Positions 15,701 to 23,992 of a DNA stretch of 64,000 nt are shown here, piece by piece. Position 1 is the stretch's first letter. Each line of letters begins with the position of its first letter. The position numbers and the translations under genes are program-made. This DNA is from Bacteroidia bacterium (lineage in GTDB: Bacteria; Bacteroidota; Bacteroidia; Flavobacteriales; Flavobacteriaceae), in NCBI GenBank assembly GCA_030430385.1, contig JAUIFO010000002.1, positions 248,001 to 312,000 on the forward strand. The letters run 5' to 3'. The notes under the pieces were generated by a model. That model was not told the DNA's origin, searched no databases, and saw nothing but the letters and a program-made list of their open reading frames with translations.

Positions 15701-17689
15701 ATTAAGTATCGTTTTCATATTTAACCAGTTTTTACCAATATCTAGTTTTGGACTGCAAACTGCTTTGTCTTCATATTCAATTCTGCCATTTTCAACACTA
15801 TCTGATAAAATATCTGAAAACAAAGATTTCAGATTTGTGAAGTTAAAATAAAGGCTTTCATTTTTATCAATAAAGAAGAAATTACTGTCGTTTTGAAAGA
15901 ACATTAAAACTTCGTTCTGATTTGATGGAGATAAGTTTTTGAAAACTGTTAGGTTTTTTATTTTTTTAGGTTGTTCACTTTCGTTATAAATTTCATTTAA
16001 AATATCTATAATTTTTTGATTTCCTCCATACCAAAATAAACTATTGTCTTCTCCTAAAACTAAAACAGGATCATAAACGGTTTCTGAATGGGGTTTTTCC
16101 GATTCAGGATGTTTTGAATCCCCTATTTCCCTGATAATTAAATCATTTGTAGATTCTACTAAACTTCTTAGTGTTTCCTTTCCTAGGTTGATGGCGATAT
16201 ATACCAAAACACCTAGAGGGTGCCTAAATTCACTTAAAAATTTTAAACAATCTTCAAGGAATTTAACAATGATATCATCAGAGGTGTTTTTGTTAGACTT
16301 AAATATTATAACGGTATTGTCAAAACTTTCAAAATTAGATTGGTTATTTATCCACTGAATAAATAATTCGGGAGTATCATCTTTTTCAGCTTCTATTTCA
16401 TATATAAGTGACTGCCACTTTTTCTTATGGATTGACCTATTTGTCTGTAAATTATATTTGAGAATCTCTTTATATGGACTTAGTTTTATATTAATTAATG
16501 TACCTGGTTGATGGAATAGATTTTTTTGCGGAGTAGTTACCCATGTGGATTCTGGTTTACCCCCTTTCTGATAGCCTCCATTAACTCTTCCGGTTCTTAA
16601 GTGAATAATACCATTATATTTATTTACAATTCTTTGAATTCTGTATAACCCCTTAGTCCCCCTAATTTTCTCATCTTTTCTAGTAGACCATTTATCAAAA
16701 CTCCACTTAATCAATTTATACTGATTTGTCGGATCGTCTATATTGTTTATAGAGCTGCCTGTCAGATGTTTTTGGTTAAATTTTTCTTTTAAATCATTTG
16801 ATAATAAACCATCTCCAGAGTCACCAAAATATATTTCTACAACACTATTTATATCACTTTTAATGATTCCTTCAAGAAAATCTTGTTCAATATTGTTAGA
16901 ATGGGTTATTACTTTTTTTTCTAGGTTTGATGTGGTAATAGATTTGCTATTTATTAAACCAATGCAGAATAGGGCGTGTTCTGTTTTATCACCAGTATGT
17001 TCTCGAATGTTTTTTAAAAGCTCATATAGAATTACATTTTTTAAAGACAAAATATCAAGATGATGTAAACCCCTATTTTCATCAATTAGTATACTTTCAA
17101 TTTTTTCAGAAATTTCTTGAAAAGAATTATTTTCTTGATGCAACCAAGTAAGTGGTACAATATATTTATAATTAAAATCGTGGTATTCAGAAAGAGGGGT
17201 ATATAGAGAGTTACTTGTTGAAAAGACACTTTTAAAATGAGTAAAATTAAACTCTCTTGAAAACTGATAATCTTCGCTTACTTTTACATCGTTATCATTA
17301 CTTATATGATTGCAGAGTATTGCATTGTCAAATTGAATCACCTTAAGGAAATCATTTGCTTTTTGTCTACTATTCTTTATTGTTGTTTTTATGGATTCTG
17401 AATAACTAGAACTTTCTTCTTCTGCAGTAGTTAAAACTCTAATAGGTAATGATACATATACTTGAATATTGTTTTTTTTAGCGTTTTCAACTAATAAACA
17501 TAATTGGAAAGCAGCACTAATATTAACCCAAATTACCTGGGATAAATCGAAAAACACACCATTCTCTTTTGCTTTATTATTCCATTTTTTATTGTTAAAA
17601 AAAAGAGTCTCTTCTTCTGATAATTTTTTTTCAAGCTTATCTATTGTAAAGCTTTGTATTCCACTTAATAAATGTAATGGTTTGTTCAT
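12725..17689 (-). CDS. STAS-like/GHKL ATPase/double phosphoribosyltransferase-like giant signalling protein
   Basis: I do not know this 1654-residue architecture as a named family. Residues 1-120 resemble a STAS fold (GVFFDLSQVIWVNISAA). Residues 200-405 form a GHKL ATPase: N box LYELLKNIREHTG, G1 YFGDSGDGLLS, G2 GTKGLYRIQRIV. Two PRPP-loop-like segments follow, NVIILTTLISSSETIRRL (743-760) and ALFIDFGSLTGSTLNKV (955-971), each after a strand-rich half, so I read two phosphoribosyltransferase-like folds. CPIC at 1056-1059 may be half of a zinc site. A long helical region leads to a second, degenerate GHKL-like end (LTILNDG, then GNLFLFNRDLSYYNGEL). No TM or signal is seen, so it is cytosolic. 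It lies between the small tail-anchored protein gene and the receiver-kinase gene. Confidence 0.65.
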   Translation of the reverse strand: MNKPLHLLSGIQSFTIDKLEKKLSEEETLFFNNKKWNNKAKENGVFFDLSQVIWVNISAAFQLCLLVENAKKNNIQVYVSLPIRVLTTAEEESSSYSESIKTTIKNSRQKANDFLKVIQFDNAILCNHISNDNDVKVSEDYQFSREFNFTHFKSVFSTSNSLYTPLSEYHDFNYKYIVPLTWLHQENNSFQEISEKIESILIDENRGLHHLDILSLKNVILYELLKNIREHTGDKTEHALFCIGLINSKSITTSNLEKKVITHSNNIEQDFLEGIIKSDINSVVEIYFGDSGDGLLSNDLKEKFNQKHLTGSSINNIDDPTNQYKLIKWSFDKWSTRKDEKIRGTKGLYRIQRIVNKYNGIIHLRTGRVNGGYQKGGKPESTWVTTPQKNLFHQPGTLINIKLSPYKEILKYNLQTNRSIHKKKWQSLIYEIEAEKDDTPELFIQWINNQSNFESFDNTVIIFKSNKNTSDDIIVKFLEDCLKFLSEFRHPLGVLVYIAINLGKETLRSLVESTNDLIIREIGDSKHPESEKPHSETVYDPVLVLGEDNSLFWYGGNQKIIDILNEIYNESEQPKKIKNLTVFKNLSPSNQNEVLMFFQNDSNFFFIDKNESLYFNFTNLKSLFSDILSDSVENGRIEYEDKAVCSPKLDIGKNWLNMKTILNQNNSTGFALVLYILLSENQFIKNLYEKKKTYLFIDHNQQYLLAKELARIMGLSYKNIVDLTEDIDLELPRRTKLFNRNDNVIILTTLISSSETIRRLVKHIQRDKANPICILCLLNNRKYKIDTLKTWKQKTKIISLSQKYNEDKKTPKPSKSKQLEKLFVDLQNDIVVYSPNYELVKDRKRDIEFSDELSNLFKRTNCLHYDHLGKYNDRHYTFYLDKDKILNDPLIIRKIQESIESWVNLNNVDKFTVLIPEKNNKPILKCLQALNNFFKINEIIKINEYKADEKISENALFIDFGSLTGSTLNKVIASNPASKNLLMLTLFSQFKEEKNKFYKKIKSTQVDYTIASNENNQISIFDDLNEVQLIDRTINISVSFEFLFDLPIYFYHSIHCPICQHNEALDSFQLNNVEYMKAFSKDRKDRLKIKSYDILPKVPVDFYCSTNSITHHEISSSLIIGMYELKQLLENAKINTEHRVQLFNKLYNLYTNYEDEIKNPDSFVYSILYFLSHEVIWMQKEPLIYQNFRYLLEYFSKQVAVLELSELVAFFEKKYKNIERSRKVATRFKYSAISVLRSSNKYEYCKNVFSIIKSSRDEQSISNNLLQNCLYHINSLHLNKYNNSIEFYIELENQFKKLDASKIIFTNTQKNALQAQNAIQTIRLNNQKLIKQSEIYDLNSQLDLFKKLKKDVNEIYEVENNHPWPISSFDEIKLDKDEDTLRDALIFGEDSISYEEFYEHIQSIISNKYEITKSYIETIVMPTIDKIEKLEKNVFNSETFTTFYTQLNNYRNSLNSFEDLIREASTDIISVLRKIKTYNIHYNTINSTFIKNSEQKEWNSSNAELLNILYEIPTSLNTVIKNIFDNKGFKSVKYNLVDEDVIFYSKNSLSRFLILIYQNIQKYNNEKGLYYDLKSYEDVKVNNINISFSSKVDDDSLILTILNDGTHLNTKEPNPKGNLFLFNRDLSYYNGELNHKLNNEEFKIEIKFKLYETN

Positions 17690-17699
17690 GCACAGATAA

Positions 17700-18221
17700 T
17701 TATTTTAATAAAGCACCAACAACAACACCCACAATTCCACTTATAGCACTAACCAAAGGAATTATCCACCACCTTTCATCTTTCCTGTTTTCAAAAGCTC
17801 TACTATGCAGATCTGTTGCGGTTGATATTAATGTTTCGATATCCGAACTACTTAATGGCATTCTAGTCACCCTCGTTCTTCTACTCTGTTCATCTAAATC
17901 ATTCAATTCATTAAGTGACAACTCCTTGTTTAAATCTACATGAAAACGTCTTTGCTTACTTCTTCTCCATACTAATGATACTTTTTCATTGTTATCATTA
18001 AATCTAAAAAATTCAGAATGTTCTTCAAATACTTTTCTCCAATGATAATGGAATCTATCGCTACCAGATATTCTTTTTGACCATTCTTTAACATCTAATT
18101 TATAAAACCTATAAGTGGACATTACTTGTATAGCAGCGATAACATCAGAAAGTCTATTATTCTTTTTTAAGTAAGGTGATTCATTATCTTTCATATCTTT
18201 TATAATTAATTCAATAACCAC
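17700..18221 (-). CDS. Small tail-anchored protein of the defence operon
   Basis: The 173-residue protein is not one I recognise. The N-terminal two thirds is basic and aromatic ([38 protein letters not shown]), possibly a winged-helix-like fold. The C-terminus is one hydrophobic helix ([22 protein letters not shown]), consistent with a tail anchor. The start may be 18221 (16-nt overlap with the ATPase gene) or the internal ATG at 18194. It lies between the ABC-3C genes and the giant GHKL protein, so it could tether the system to the membrane; that is inference. Confidence 0.7.
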   Translation of the reverse strand: MVIELIIKDMKDNESPYLKKNNRLSDVIAAIQVMSTYRFYKLDVKEWSKRISGSDRFHYHWRKVFEEHSEFFRFNDNNEKVSLVWRRSKQRRFHVDLNKELSLNELNDLDEQSRRTRVTRMPLSSSDIETLISTATDLHSRAFENRKDERWWIIPLVSAISGIVGVVVGALLK

Positions 18222-20239
18222 TCTTTTTTAATTAAAGCATTATAATCCTCAGAAAACATACCATCTACTTCTTTTCCTCTCCAGTTTTCGATTAATTCAA
18301 TATTATTAACTTCAGACCAACTATCCTTATCAGCATGTTCTAAGATTATAATTTGAATTTCATTATTTGTCCTTTCAAGAAATCTAGAACAAACTTCAAA
18401 TATTTTTTTTGTGTTAATAAGATCTTCAGATTCTTCAGGATTAAGCTCACCTTCTTTTTTCCCTTCCCTTCTTTCTGGGTAATATACTTGACTTGGTTGG
18501 TCAAGAATTAAAAAAGATGGAATATAATTTACTTTATTTGTGTCTTTTAGATTATAAAAATACTCATGTAAACCAAGCATTGTGGCTAAATGGTAACACA
18601 TGTAATTTGACCCACTACCAATTTTATTCAGAAAAGTTGATGTTTTATTTTTACTATCCACAACTTTAATACCCAAATGCTTGTCTGGGTCAAGAGTTAC
18701 ATTACAGTATTCTTTGTTTTCTATTGGAAGTAAATCTATATATGTCTTTATTGATTTTGAGACTTTTGAAAGTGTAAATTCTTTATCAAATTTTTTCTTA
18801 AGTTTATTGAGCTTAACTTTTTTCTTGGACAAATCTCTTTGAATTACCGCTAATTCTTGAATATACTTATTGTCAGTTGATGGTAAGTTGTTAATGAAGT
18901 TAGATACTTTCCCAATAAACTCATATACTTTTTGATACGTTTTTTGATTAGATAGCTTTTCATCAATTAGTAAACTTATATTGGTGTCAAATTCTATAAT
19001 CTTCTTTTCTTGTGATTTAATAGAGTGCTTTAATTCAATTTTTTCTTTCTCGAAGGACAGATTATTAGATTCCTTATTATTTATTAATAACCTGTTATTA
19101 TCTCTTGCCTCTTTTAATTGTTGCAAATTTCTTAAAGCCAAATCTGATTCTGAATCACAAAAGGGGCAGATGTTAGAACCTTTCTTATTTAAGAACCAAT
19201 CAATAGGTTTTAATCTATTCTCAATTTCACTTGTTACTGATTCAAAGTATTCATTCTTTGTGGACTCAAATCTTAAAATTTTATTTAACTCGGTTTTTAA
19301 TTCTCCCAACTTTCTTATCATTACAGACCTTTCAGTTTCAAGTTCATTCAATTTTTCAGAAAATCTTAAACCAGAGCCTTCAACATATAGCTTTTCATTT
19401 CGTATATTATCAATAATTTTTTCAAGCTCATTTCTAATCAAGTCTACTTTAGAACTATCTATACTAATATCACGCTTTGTTAAACCTAAACCAATACCCT
19501 CAGTATAATATTCGTAAATGTCAGATTTCCAATTTTCATATCTTATTTCTAAATCTTGAATTTTATTTAAAATCTTTCTTTCTTCACTTTCTAAATAATC
19601 TATTTGCTCTTTTAAAATTATTAAGTCGTATGATTTATAACCCAATGCCAAAGGGAAAAAGGTTTTTAATCTATCAATATTGTAAAACGAATCTGTCTTG
19701 TAAAATATAGTATTACCATTAGCCACAATATTTTGAGGTTGAAAAAGAAATGAACTTGAGCTTCTAAAACCAATTGTGATTTTTTTGTCATTATAAATTT
19801 CCTCTTCAACATTTTGAAATCCCCCTTTGCTATTTAAAATTGATATGAACGTCTCTCGATTAATCTTATATTTATGAGAGTCCTCAATCCAACTATTTGT
19901 ATTTAGTTCTGAATATTCTCCTTTTTGTGCAATTTCAATAAAATAAAAAATATCAGAGCTTTTGCCAGTTTCACCAGGGCTTTCTCTTCCAATGAAATAA
20001 TCAGTGCCATTAATATTAGCCTTAACAGCAAAGATCCTCACTAAATTTCTTATTAGCCCAATAGGGATATTTGGTTCACTATTACCTAAACAGTAATCTA
20101 TAATTTCAATAATTGAAGATTTACCTCTTTTACTATAACCAGTAATGACATTGACTTTGTTTTCTGAAAATCTTATAATCCTTGGATTTAAGTCCTTATT
20201 GACAGGATAAAGAACAATATTTTTAATGACTAATTTCAT
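18206..20239 (-). CDS. DUF3732 SMC/Rad50-like ATPase of an ABC-three-component system
   Basis: The 677-residue protein has an SMC/RecN-type split ATPase: Walker [10 protein letters not shown] (34-42), a long coiled coil with a Cys pair CPFC (358-361) like a zinc hook, a signature-like [18 protein letters not shown] near 545, and Walker [14 protein letters not shown] near 576-588. The [10 protein letters not shown] form is characteristic of DUF3732, the ATPase of ABC-3C conflict systems. It is preceded by the two other expected components. Predicted role: nucleic-acid or invader sensing that licenses the effector nuclease. Confidence 0.88.
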   Translation of the reverse strand: MKLVIKNIVLYPVNKDLNPRIIRFSENKVNVITGYSKRGKSSIIEIIDYCLGNSEPNIPIGLIRNLVRIFAVKANINGTDYFIGRESPGETGKSSDIFYFIEIAQKGEYSELNTNSWIEDSHKYKINRETFISILNSKGGFQNVEEEIYNDKKITIGFRSSSSFLFQPQNIVANGNTIFYKTDSFYNIDRLKTFFPLALGYKSYDLIILKEQIDYLESEERKILNKIQDLEIRYENWKSDIYEYYTEGIGLGLTKRDISIDSSKVDLIRNELEKIIDNIRNEKLYVEGSGLRFSEKLNELETERSVMIRKLGELKTELNKILRFESTKNEYFESVTSEIENRLKPIDWFLNKKGSNICPFCDSESDLALRNLQQLKEARDNNRLLINNKESNNLSFEKEKIELKHSIKSQEKKIIEFDTNISLLIDEKLSNQKTYQKVYEFIGKVSNFINNLPSTDNKYIQELAVIQRDLSKKKVKLNKLKKKFDKEFTLSKVSKSIKTYIDLLPIENKEYCNVTLDPDKHLGIKVVDSKNKTSTFLNKIGSGSNYMCYHLATMLGLHEYFYNLKDTNKVNYIPSFLILDQPSQVYYPERREGKKEGELNPEESEDLINTKKIFEVCSRFLERTNNEIQIIILEHADKDSWSEVNNIELIENWRGKEVDGMFSEDYNALIKKEWLLN

Positions 20240-20243
20240 TATT

Positions 20244-20759
20244 TTAAAATCTAATATTTAGTTTTAATTGTAACATCTTGTTATCTTTTTTTGCAAATAT
20301 ATTTCCTAATCTATATGATGCTCTGTAAACATCTTTATAATAAGAATTACTAAATTTCATTGAGCTTAACAAATTTGATGAATTGTAATTTTCATTTAAT
20401 CCAACTGTATATTCCTCAATATTGATAAAAAAAATTTGTTTGCTAAATCCCAAATTCAAACATTCTAAAGTTTGTTCTTTCATTTTTTCAGCTCTTTCTT
20501 GTAGACCAAGACTTATGCTTTTATCTTTCGCAATCGCGGTATAAAGTTCAAATGAAGATTTAAATGATTTCAAAGATGATTCCCCATAAACAATTGGCAA
20601 TACATAAAATAGATAATCTATTGAAGGCTCAATCTTTTCATCATTCTCTTGACCAATTTTAACTTTGGTATAACCCAAAATAAAACTATGTAAAGCAACT
20701 ACACCTAAAGCGTTATTCTGAAGTAAGTCAAATAAATTTAAATCCTTAACCGTTGTCAT
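20244..20759 (-). CDS. ABC-3C middle component
   Basis: The 171-residue helical protein fits the small middle component of ABC-three-component systems: an N-terminal helix ending [14 protein letters not shown], a central [17 protein letters not shown] and a C-terminal [13 protein letters not shown] before a short beta end. The family is defined mainly by its position between effector and ATPase, which is what is seen here. It overlaps the effector gene by 4 nt (ATGA) and lies 4 nt before the ATPase gene. It is presumed to bridge the two. Confidence 0.8.
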   Translation of the reverse strand: MTTVKDLNLFDLLQNNALGVVALHSFILGYTKVKIGQENDEKIEPSIDYLFYVLPIVYGESSLKSFKSSFELYTAIAKDKSISLGLQERAEKMKEQTLECLNLGFSKQIFFINIEEYTVGLNENYNSSNLLSSMKFSNSYYKDVYRASYRLGNIFAKKDNKMLQLKLNIRF

Positions 20760-21979
20760 ACTTTATATTTGTTTTTCCAATTAGGGTTCCAACCAATTTT
20801 AGGCTTATTAGATAAATTTAAAAATGTTCCGTTCTGGATATATTTATTAGAATCGTCAAACTGAAGAAATTCTTGAAAATTTATTTTGACTTCAGTCAGA
20901 ACTTCATCACAAATTTTAATTGATAAATCATTAAGCTCTAAATCTGTATACTCGTCAATATTTTTTAAAATATACTTCCTTCTTACATCTTTCCATTTTT
21001 GGAAACACTTTTCTTCAAATTCTTCAAAATCTTTTTTTGTTAAATAATTATTGTGAACTATGTGGTAGGTTATTTCAATATCACACAATATAAAGTCAAG
21101 TATGGCGTCTTTAATTATTTCTTCCTTTATCTCGTCATTCCTGTTAATATCAGCTAATTGTTTAATATAAATATCTTCACTGTTGACGGCGACATTAATC
21201 GTTTCGGTTTCTTCTAAATATTTTTTATTTCTAAATATGGCGTTAATTAAAATGTGATTTTTTTGAATCAATTGGAGTTTTTCTTCAAAATCTTTCTTTG
21301 TAAATACAGCTTCAGAATCATTGCACCATTTTTCTTTTGATTTTTGAATAATCCAACCATAAAAGCGATGATAGATTTCTTCTCTTAAAACAATGTTGTC
21401 TACTGAACTTAAATGTATTTTGTTATAAAAGTCTTCTTCAATTTTATAATTTTCTTCATATTCAAAATTTTCAAGGATAATCTTAAGCTGGGGTTTATAA
21501 TTTAAAACATTTTCAATCAAAGCAATTGTTTTGATAATTGATTTGGCCTCCTCACCATTCTCCAACTTTATATCTCTTTTAGATTTTTGTCTATCAAGTA
21601 ACTGCTCTATTAAAATGACGTTTTGCTCAAAACTATTACCCTTGATTTTTTTTACAATTGAATTATTTGGAATACTAACATTTGTAATTGCTTTAAAGAT
21701 ATTTTTATTATTTAAAAACCCAGATTCGACTTTGCTAATCCAAATATTAATCGTCTTCCATAAATCAATCGAAGTGTTTCCAAAGGTTTTACTAGTTGAG
21801 CAAATACTATGTTTTGCTTGGACTGTAAGTGTATATGTTCCTTTTTCATCTTCTTTACCAACATCATCAATTTTTTCAATGGTTATGGATTCATTTGGTT
21901 TTAAATTAGACAGTTCAAGAAGCGCTATTTCAAACTGAAATATATAACCAGAACCAGGACCTTTTGCACTATCTTTCAT
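20756..21979 (-). CDS. ABC-3C effector: restriction-endonuclease-like N-terminus plus ABC-3C C-terminal domain
   Basis: The 407-residue protein starts with GPGSGYIFQFEIALLEL, then acidic IEKIDDV (Asp38/39) and LTVQAKHS (Gln54-x-Lys56). Together this is the G..Q/E..D..QxK pattern of restriction-endonuclease-like folds such as DUF4297/Cap4. The C-terminus ends in YIQNGTFLNL...KIGWNPNWK, typical of the ABC-3C C-terminal domain. I predict a DNA-cutting effector held in check by its partners. It is the first gene of the minus-strand operon. Confidence 0.75.
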   Translation of the reverse strand: MKDSAKGPGSGYIFQFEIALLELSNLKPNESITIEKIDDVGKEDEKGTYTLTVQAKHSICSTSKTFGNTSIDLWKTINIWISKVESGFLNNKNIFKAITNVSIPNNSIVKKIKGNSFEQNVILIEQLLDRQKSKRDIKLENGEEAKSIIKTIALIENVLNYKPQLKIILENFEYEENYKIEEDFYNKIHLSSVDNIVLREEIYHRFYGWIIQKSKEKWCNDSEAVFTKKDFEEKLQLIQKNHILINAIFRNKKYLEETETINVAVNSEDIYIKQLADINRNDEIKEEIIKDAILDFILCDIEITYHIVHNNYLTKKDFEEFEEKCFQKWKDVRRKYILKNIDEYTDLELNDLSIKICDEVLTEVKINFQEFLQFDDSNKYIQNGTFLNLSNKPKIGWNPNWKNKYKV

Positions 21980-22288
21980 TATAAAAATTAAAATGGGATT
22001 ATGAACAACACTACTAAATAATGTCGTTAATGTATTTATACAGGGAGAAGTATAAAACTACAGATAAAATTTCAAAAAAAAAATTATAGTAATTTAATAT
22101 CGTCTTCACGCAACCTTCCTCAGAAAACACCCCCACCTATTTTAAGGGAAGAAAACTCCCCCAGCCCTTATTAAAAAGATTTCACTTTTTCACAGGCAGA
22201 TATGATACAAGTTGATAGCTGTTATCTAAGGTCTTAAAAGTGTTTAATCTTTTCAAAGGGTTTTGTTCAACTCAATAATTTAAATTTT
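21980..22288. other. 309-bp divergent intergenic region with a nested inverted repeat
   Basis: No gene is seen. The region should hold promoters for the defence operon (leftward) and the 131-residue protein gene (rightward), though I find no exact TAnnTTTG for either. A C-rich part contains TAAGGG (22143-22148) opposite CCCTTA (22165-22170), with GGGA/TCCC nested inside. It could be a hairpin, an operator or a transfer/replication origin; none can be asserted. Confidence 0.45.
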
Positions 22289-22684
22289 ATGGTACGAATT
22301 ATTAACTACAAAGAAAGACAAACAGAGGATGGAAAAACATTCTTTGTTTTAGAGCTACAAGGTGGCATTGAAATGGCATTAAGTCAGGAAACAAATTTGT
22401 TTTATGCTACAGCAAGAAGAGCTTTTATTACTTCAACATTTGATAAAGAAACTTGTAAATCTTTATTAGGAACTTCAATACATGGAAAGATAGAAAGACA
22501 AGAATGTGAAGCATATGAATACACAGTCGAAGATACTGGAGAAGTGATGATTTTAAATCACAGAAATGTTTATATTCCTGAATCTGTAACGCCATCTAAA
22601 GAAGACAAAGCTGTTCAAAAGCTATTTGCTGAAGAACACAGCTTTTCTCAGAATGGTGTCCTAGAAACAGAATTAATAGATTAA
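22289..22684 (+). CDS. Conserved small protein of Bacteroidota mobile elements
   Basis: This 131-residue protein has no motif I can name. It begins MVRIINYKERQTEDGKTFF and looks like a compact alpha/beta fold; its C-terminus is acidic. Proteins of this kind often precede a RadC-like gene on Bacteroidota integrative elements, as here (22760), so a role in element biology is likely. No signal peptide or TM segment. Confidence 0.65.
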   Translation: MVRIINYKERQTEDGKTFFVLELQGGIEMALSQETNLFYATARRAFITSTFDKETCKSLLGTSIHGKIERQECEAYEYTVEDTGEVMILNHRNVYIPESVTPSKEDKAVQKLFAEEHSFSQNGVLETELID

Positions 22685-22759
22685 TTAATATTCCGTCCTA
22701 AATTGTAAATGTACTTATTAAGTATACTCGCAAAACAGGACGGATTTTATTTTAATATT

Positions 22760-23194
22760 ATGAAAGTTTCAGAGATAAAGGTTTCATATTCTAATGACAA
22801 TCCTGATAAAGTGAAAGTAAAGGATAGTCAAACAGTTTATGAATTAGTGATGAATCATTGGGACAAGAATTTAATTGAACTTCAGGAAGAAGTGAAAGTT
22901 GTTCTACTTAATAGAGCTAATATAGTTGTTGGAATATATGACTTATCTAAAGGAGGGATTACAGGATGTATAGTGGATATAAAACTTGTTTTGAGTGTTG
23001 CATTAAAAGCACTAACATCACATGTGATATTGGTTCATAATCATCCTAGTGGTAATTTAAAACCTAGTGAAGCAGATAAAAGGATTACTAATAAACTTTT
23101 TAAAGCATGTGAAATAGTCGAGATTAATTTATTAGACCATTTGATTATTTCAAAAGATAGGTATTTGAGTTTTAAAGATGAAGGATTTATGTAA
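22760..23194 (+). CDS. RadC-like JAB/MPN+ domain protein
   Basis: The 144-residue protein has the JAMM metal site HNHPSGNLKPSEAD (HxHx7SxxD) within the RadC-type JAB domain and lacks the helix-hairpin-helix N-terminus of full RadC. Stand-alone RadC-like JAB proteins are typical passengers of Bacteroidota mobile elements; their function is unsettled. The start is taken at ATG 22760 (MKVSEIKVSYSN), preceded by TTTTAATATT; a longer frame from 22709 has no conserved extension. Likely in an operon with 22289-22684. Confidence 0.88.
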   Translation: MKVSEIKVSYSNDNPDKVKVKDSQTVYELVMNHWDKNLIELQEEVKVVLLNRANIVVGIYDLSKGGITGCIVDIKLVLSVALKALTSHVILVHNHPSGNLKPSEADKRITNKLFKACEIVEINLLDHLIISKDRYLSFKDEGFM

Positions 23195-23426
23195 TCCATA
23201 ATCTTTCTCTAATATGGTAGTAGTTTTATATTTTACTCTCGTGTAAATGTGTCAATATCTAGCAAATTTCAATGATTTAGAAGGATAAAGAATATTTTTA
23301 GATTATATATCATAGCCAAATCTTACTAAAAGAGAGGTCTTGTAATTCATAGTTGAAGTTTTTTAAATCTAGATATTACTTAATCTCTAGCTAAAAGAGG
23401 TTTATTAATCAACAAGTAATAAATAG

Positions 23427-23678
23427 CTAAATTTCAGTTTCACAATCTTCAATGTTGAGCAATTCAGAAAGAGAAACCTCTAATGCTTCTGCTATTCTGT
23501 ATAATGTATATAGTGTAGGGTTAGTTCTGCCAGATTCAATTCTAGATACATTTGTAGTATCAAATTCACCAATTATTTTACCGGCTAAATCTACTTGTGT
23601 AAAACCTTTAGATTCTCTTGTTTCTTGAATTTTTTTACCAACAATTTTAAGTAAATCTGACTTTTCCACACTTGACAT
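23427..23678 (-). CDS. XRE-family HTH transcriptional regulator
   Basis: The 83-residue protein is a single Cro/C1-type helix-turn-helix: KKIQETRESKGFTQVDLAGK, then NVSRIESGRTNPTLYTLYRI and a short acidic tail. ATG 23678 is preferred over TTG 23687. A perfect inverted repeat (CTTGAC...GTCAAG, 23671-23693) spans the start, so autorepression is likely. Such regulators usually control excision or cargo on integrative elements; the direct target here is not shown. Confidence 0.88.
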   Translation of the reverse strand: MSSVEKSDLLKIVGKKIQETRESKGFTQVDLAGKIIGEFDTTNVSRIESGRTNPTLYTLYRIAEALEVSLSELLNIEDCETEI

Positions 23679-23693
23679 ATTTGACAAGTCAAG
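23671..23693. promoter_or_regulatory. Probable operator over the XRE start codon
   Basis: CTTGAC at 23671-23676 and GTCAAG at 23688-23693 form a perfect 6-bp inverted repeat with an 11-bp spacer that itself contains TTGACAA. It covers the XRE start and faces the divergent small membrane protein gene. Confidence 0.55.
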
Positions 23694-23752
23694 GAAAGAC
23701 TTATATTTACGTAATTTAATGTCATATATGGCAAGTTTAAATATATATTATT

Positions 23753-23980
23753 ATGAGTATAGAAACTATAATTCTGATTGTACTCTACACTTATTTTGGT
23801 TTATTCGTAGCTGTAGAAATTAACTGTCCAAAGGAGGAGGGTTATCAAAGAAATAGATACCTTAACAGTGATATAGAAAACAATGGCGGGTTAATGATGT
23901 TCCTACTGTTTCTGCCAATAATTGTATTACATCTTTTATTTTTAAAGCTATTTAGATTATTCCTTAAGAAAAACGAATAA
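23753..23980 (+). CDS. Small two-TM membrane protein
   Basis: This 75-residue protein has two hydrophobic helices, one at the N-terminus (ETIILIVLYTYFGLFVAVEI) and one near residue 45-68 (GLMMFLLFLPIIVLHLLFL), with a charged loop between. No family is recognised. It is divergent from the XRE gene and 12 nt before the next gene, so the two rightward genes are probably co-transcribed and under the XRE operator. Confidence 0.6.
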   Translation: MSIETIILIVLYTYFGLFVAVEINCPKEEGYQRNRYLNSDIENNGGLMMFLLFLPIIVLHLLFLKLFRLFLKKNE

Positions 23981-23992
23981 TTTTTAATATTG

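Noticed and set aside
12725..17689. Ordinary hybrid sensor histidine kinase
   Set aside because: No HisKA/phospho-His motif, TM or sensor domain is seen; the GHKL box is paired with STAS- and PRTase-like folds.
18981..19710. Plus-strand open frames inside the DUF3732 ATPase gene
   Set aside because: They are antisense to a well-supported gene with clear motifs and look like low-complexity hydrophobic shadows.
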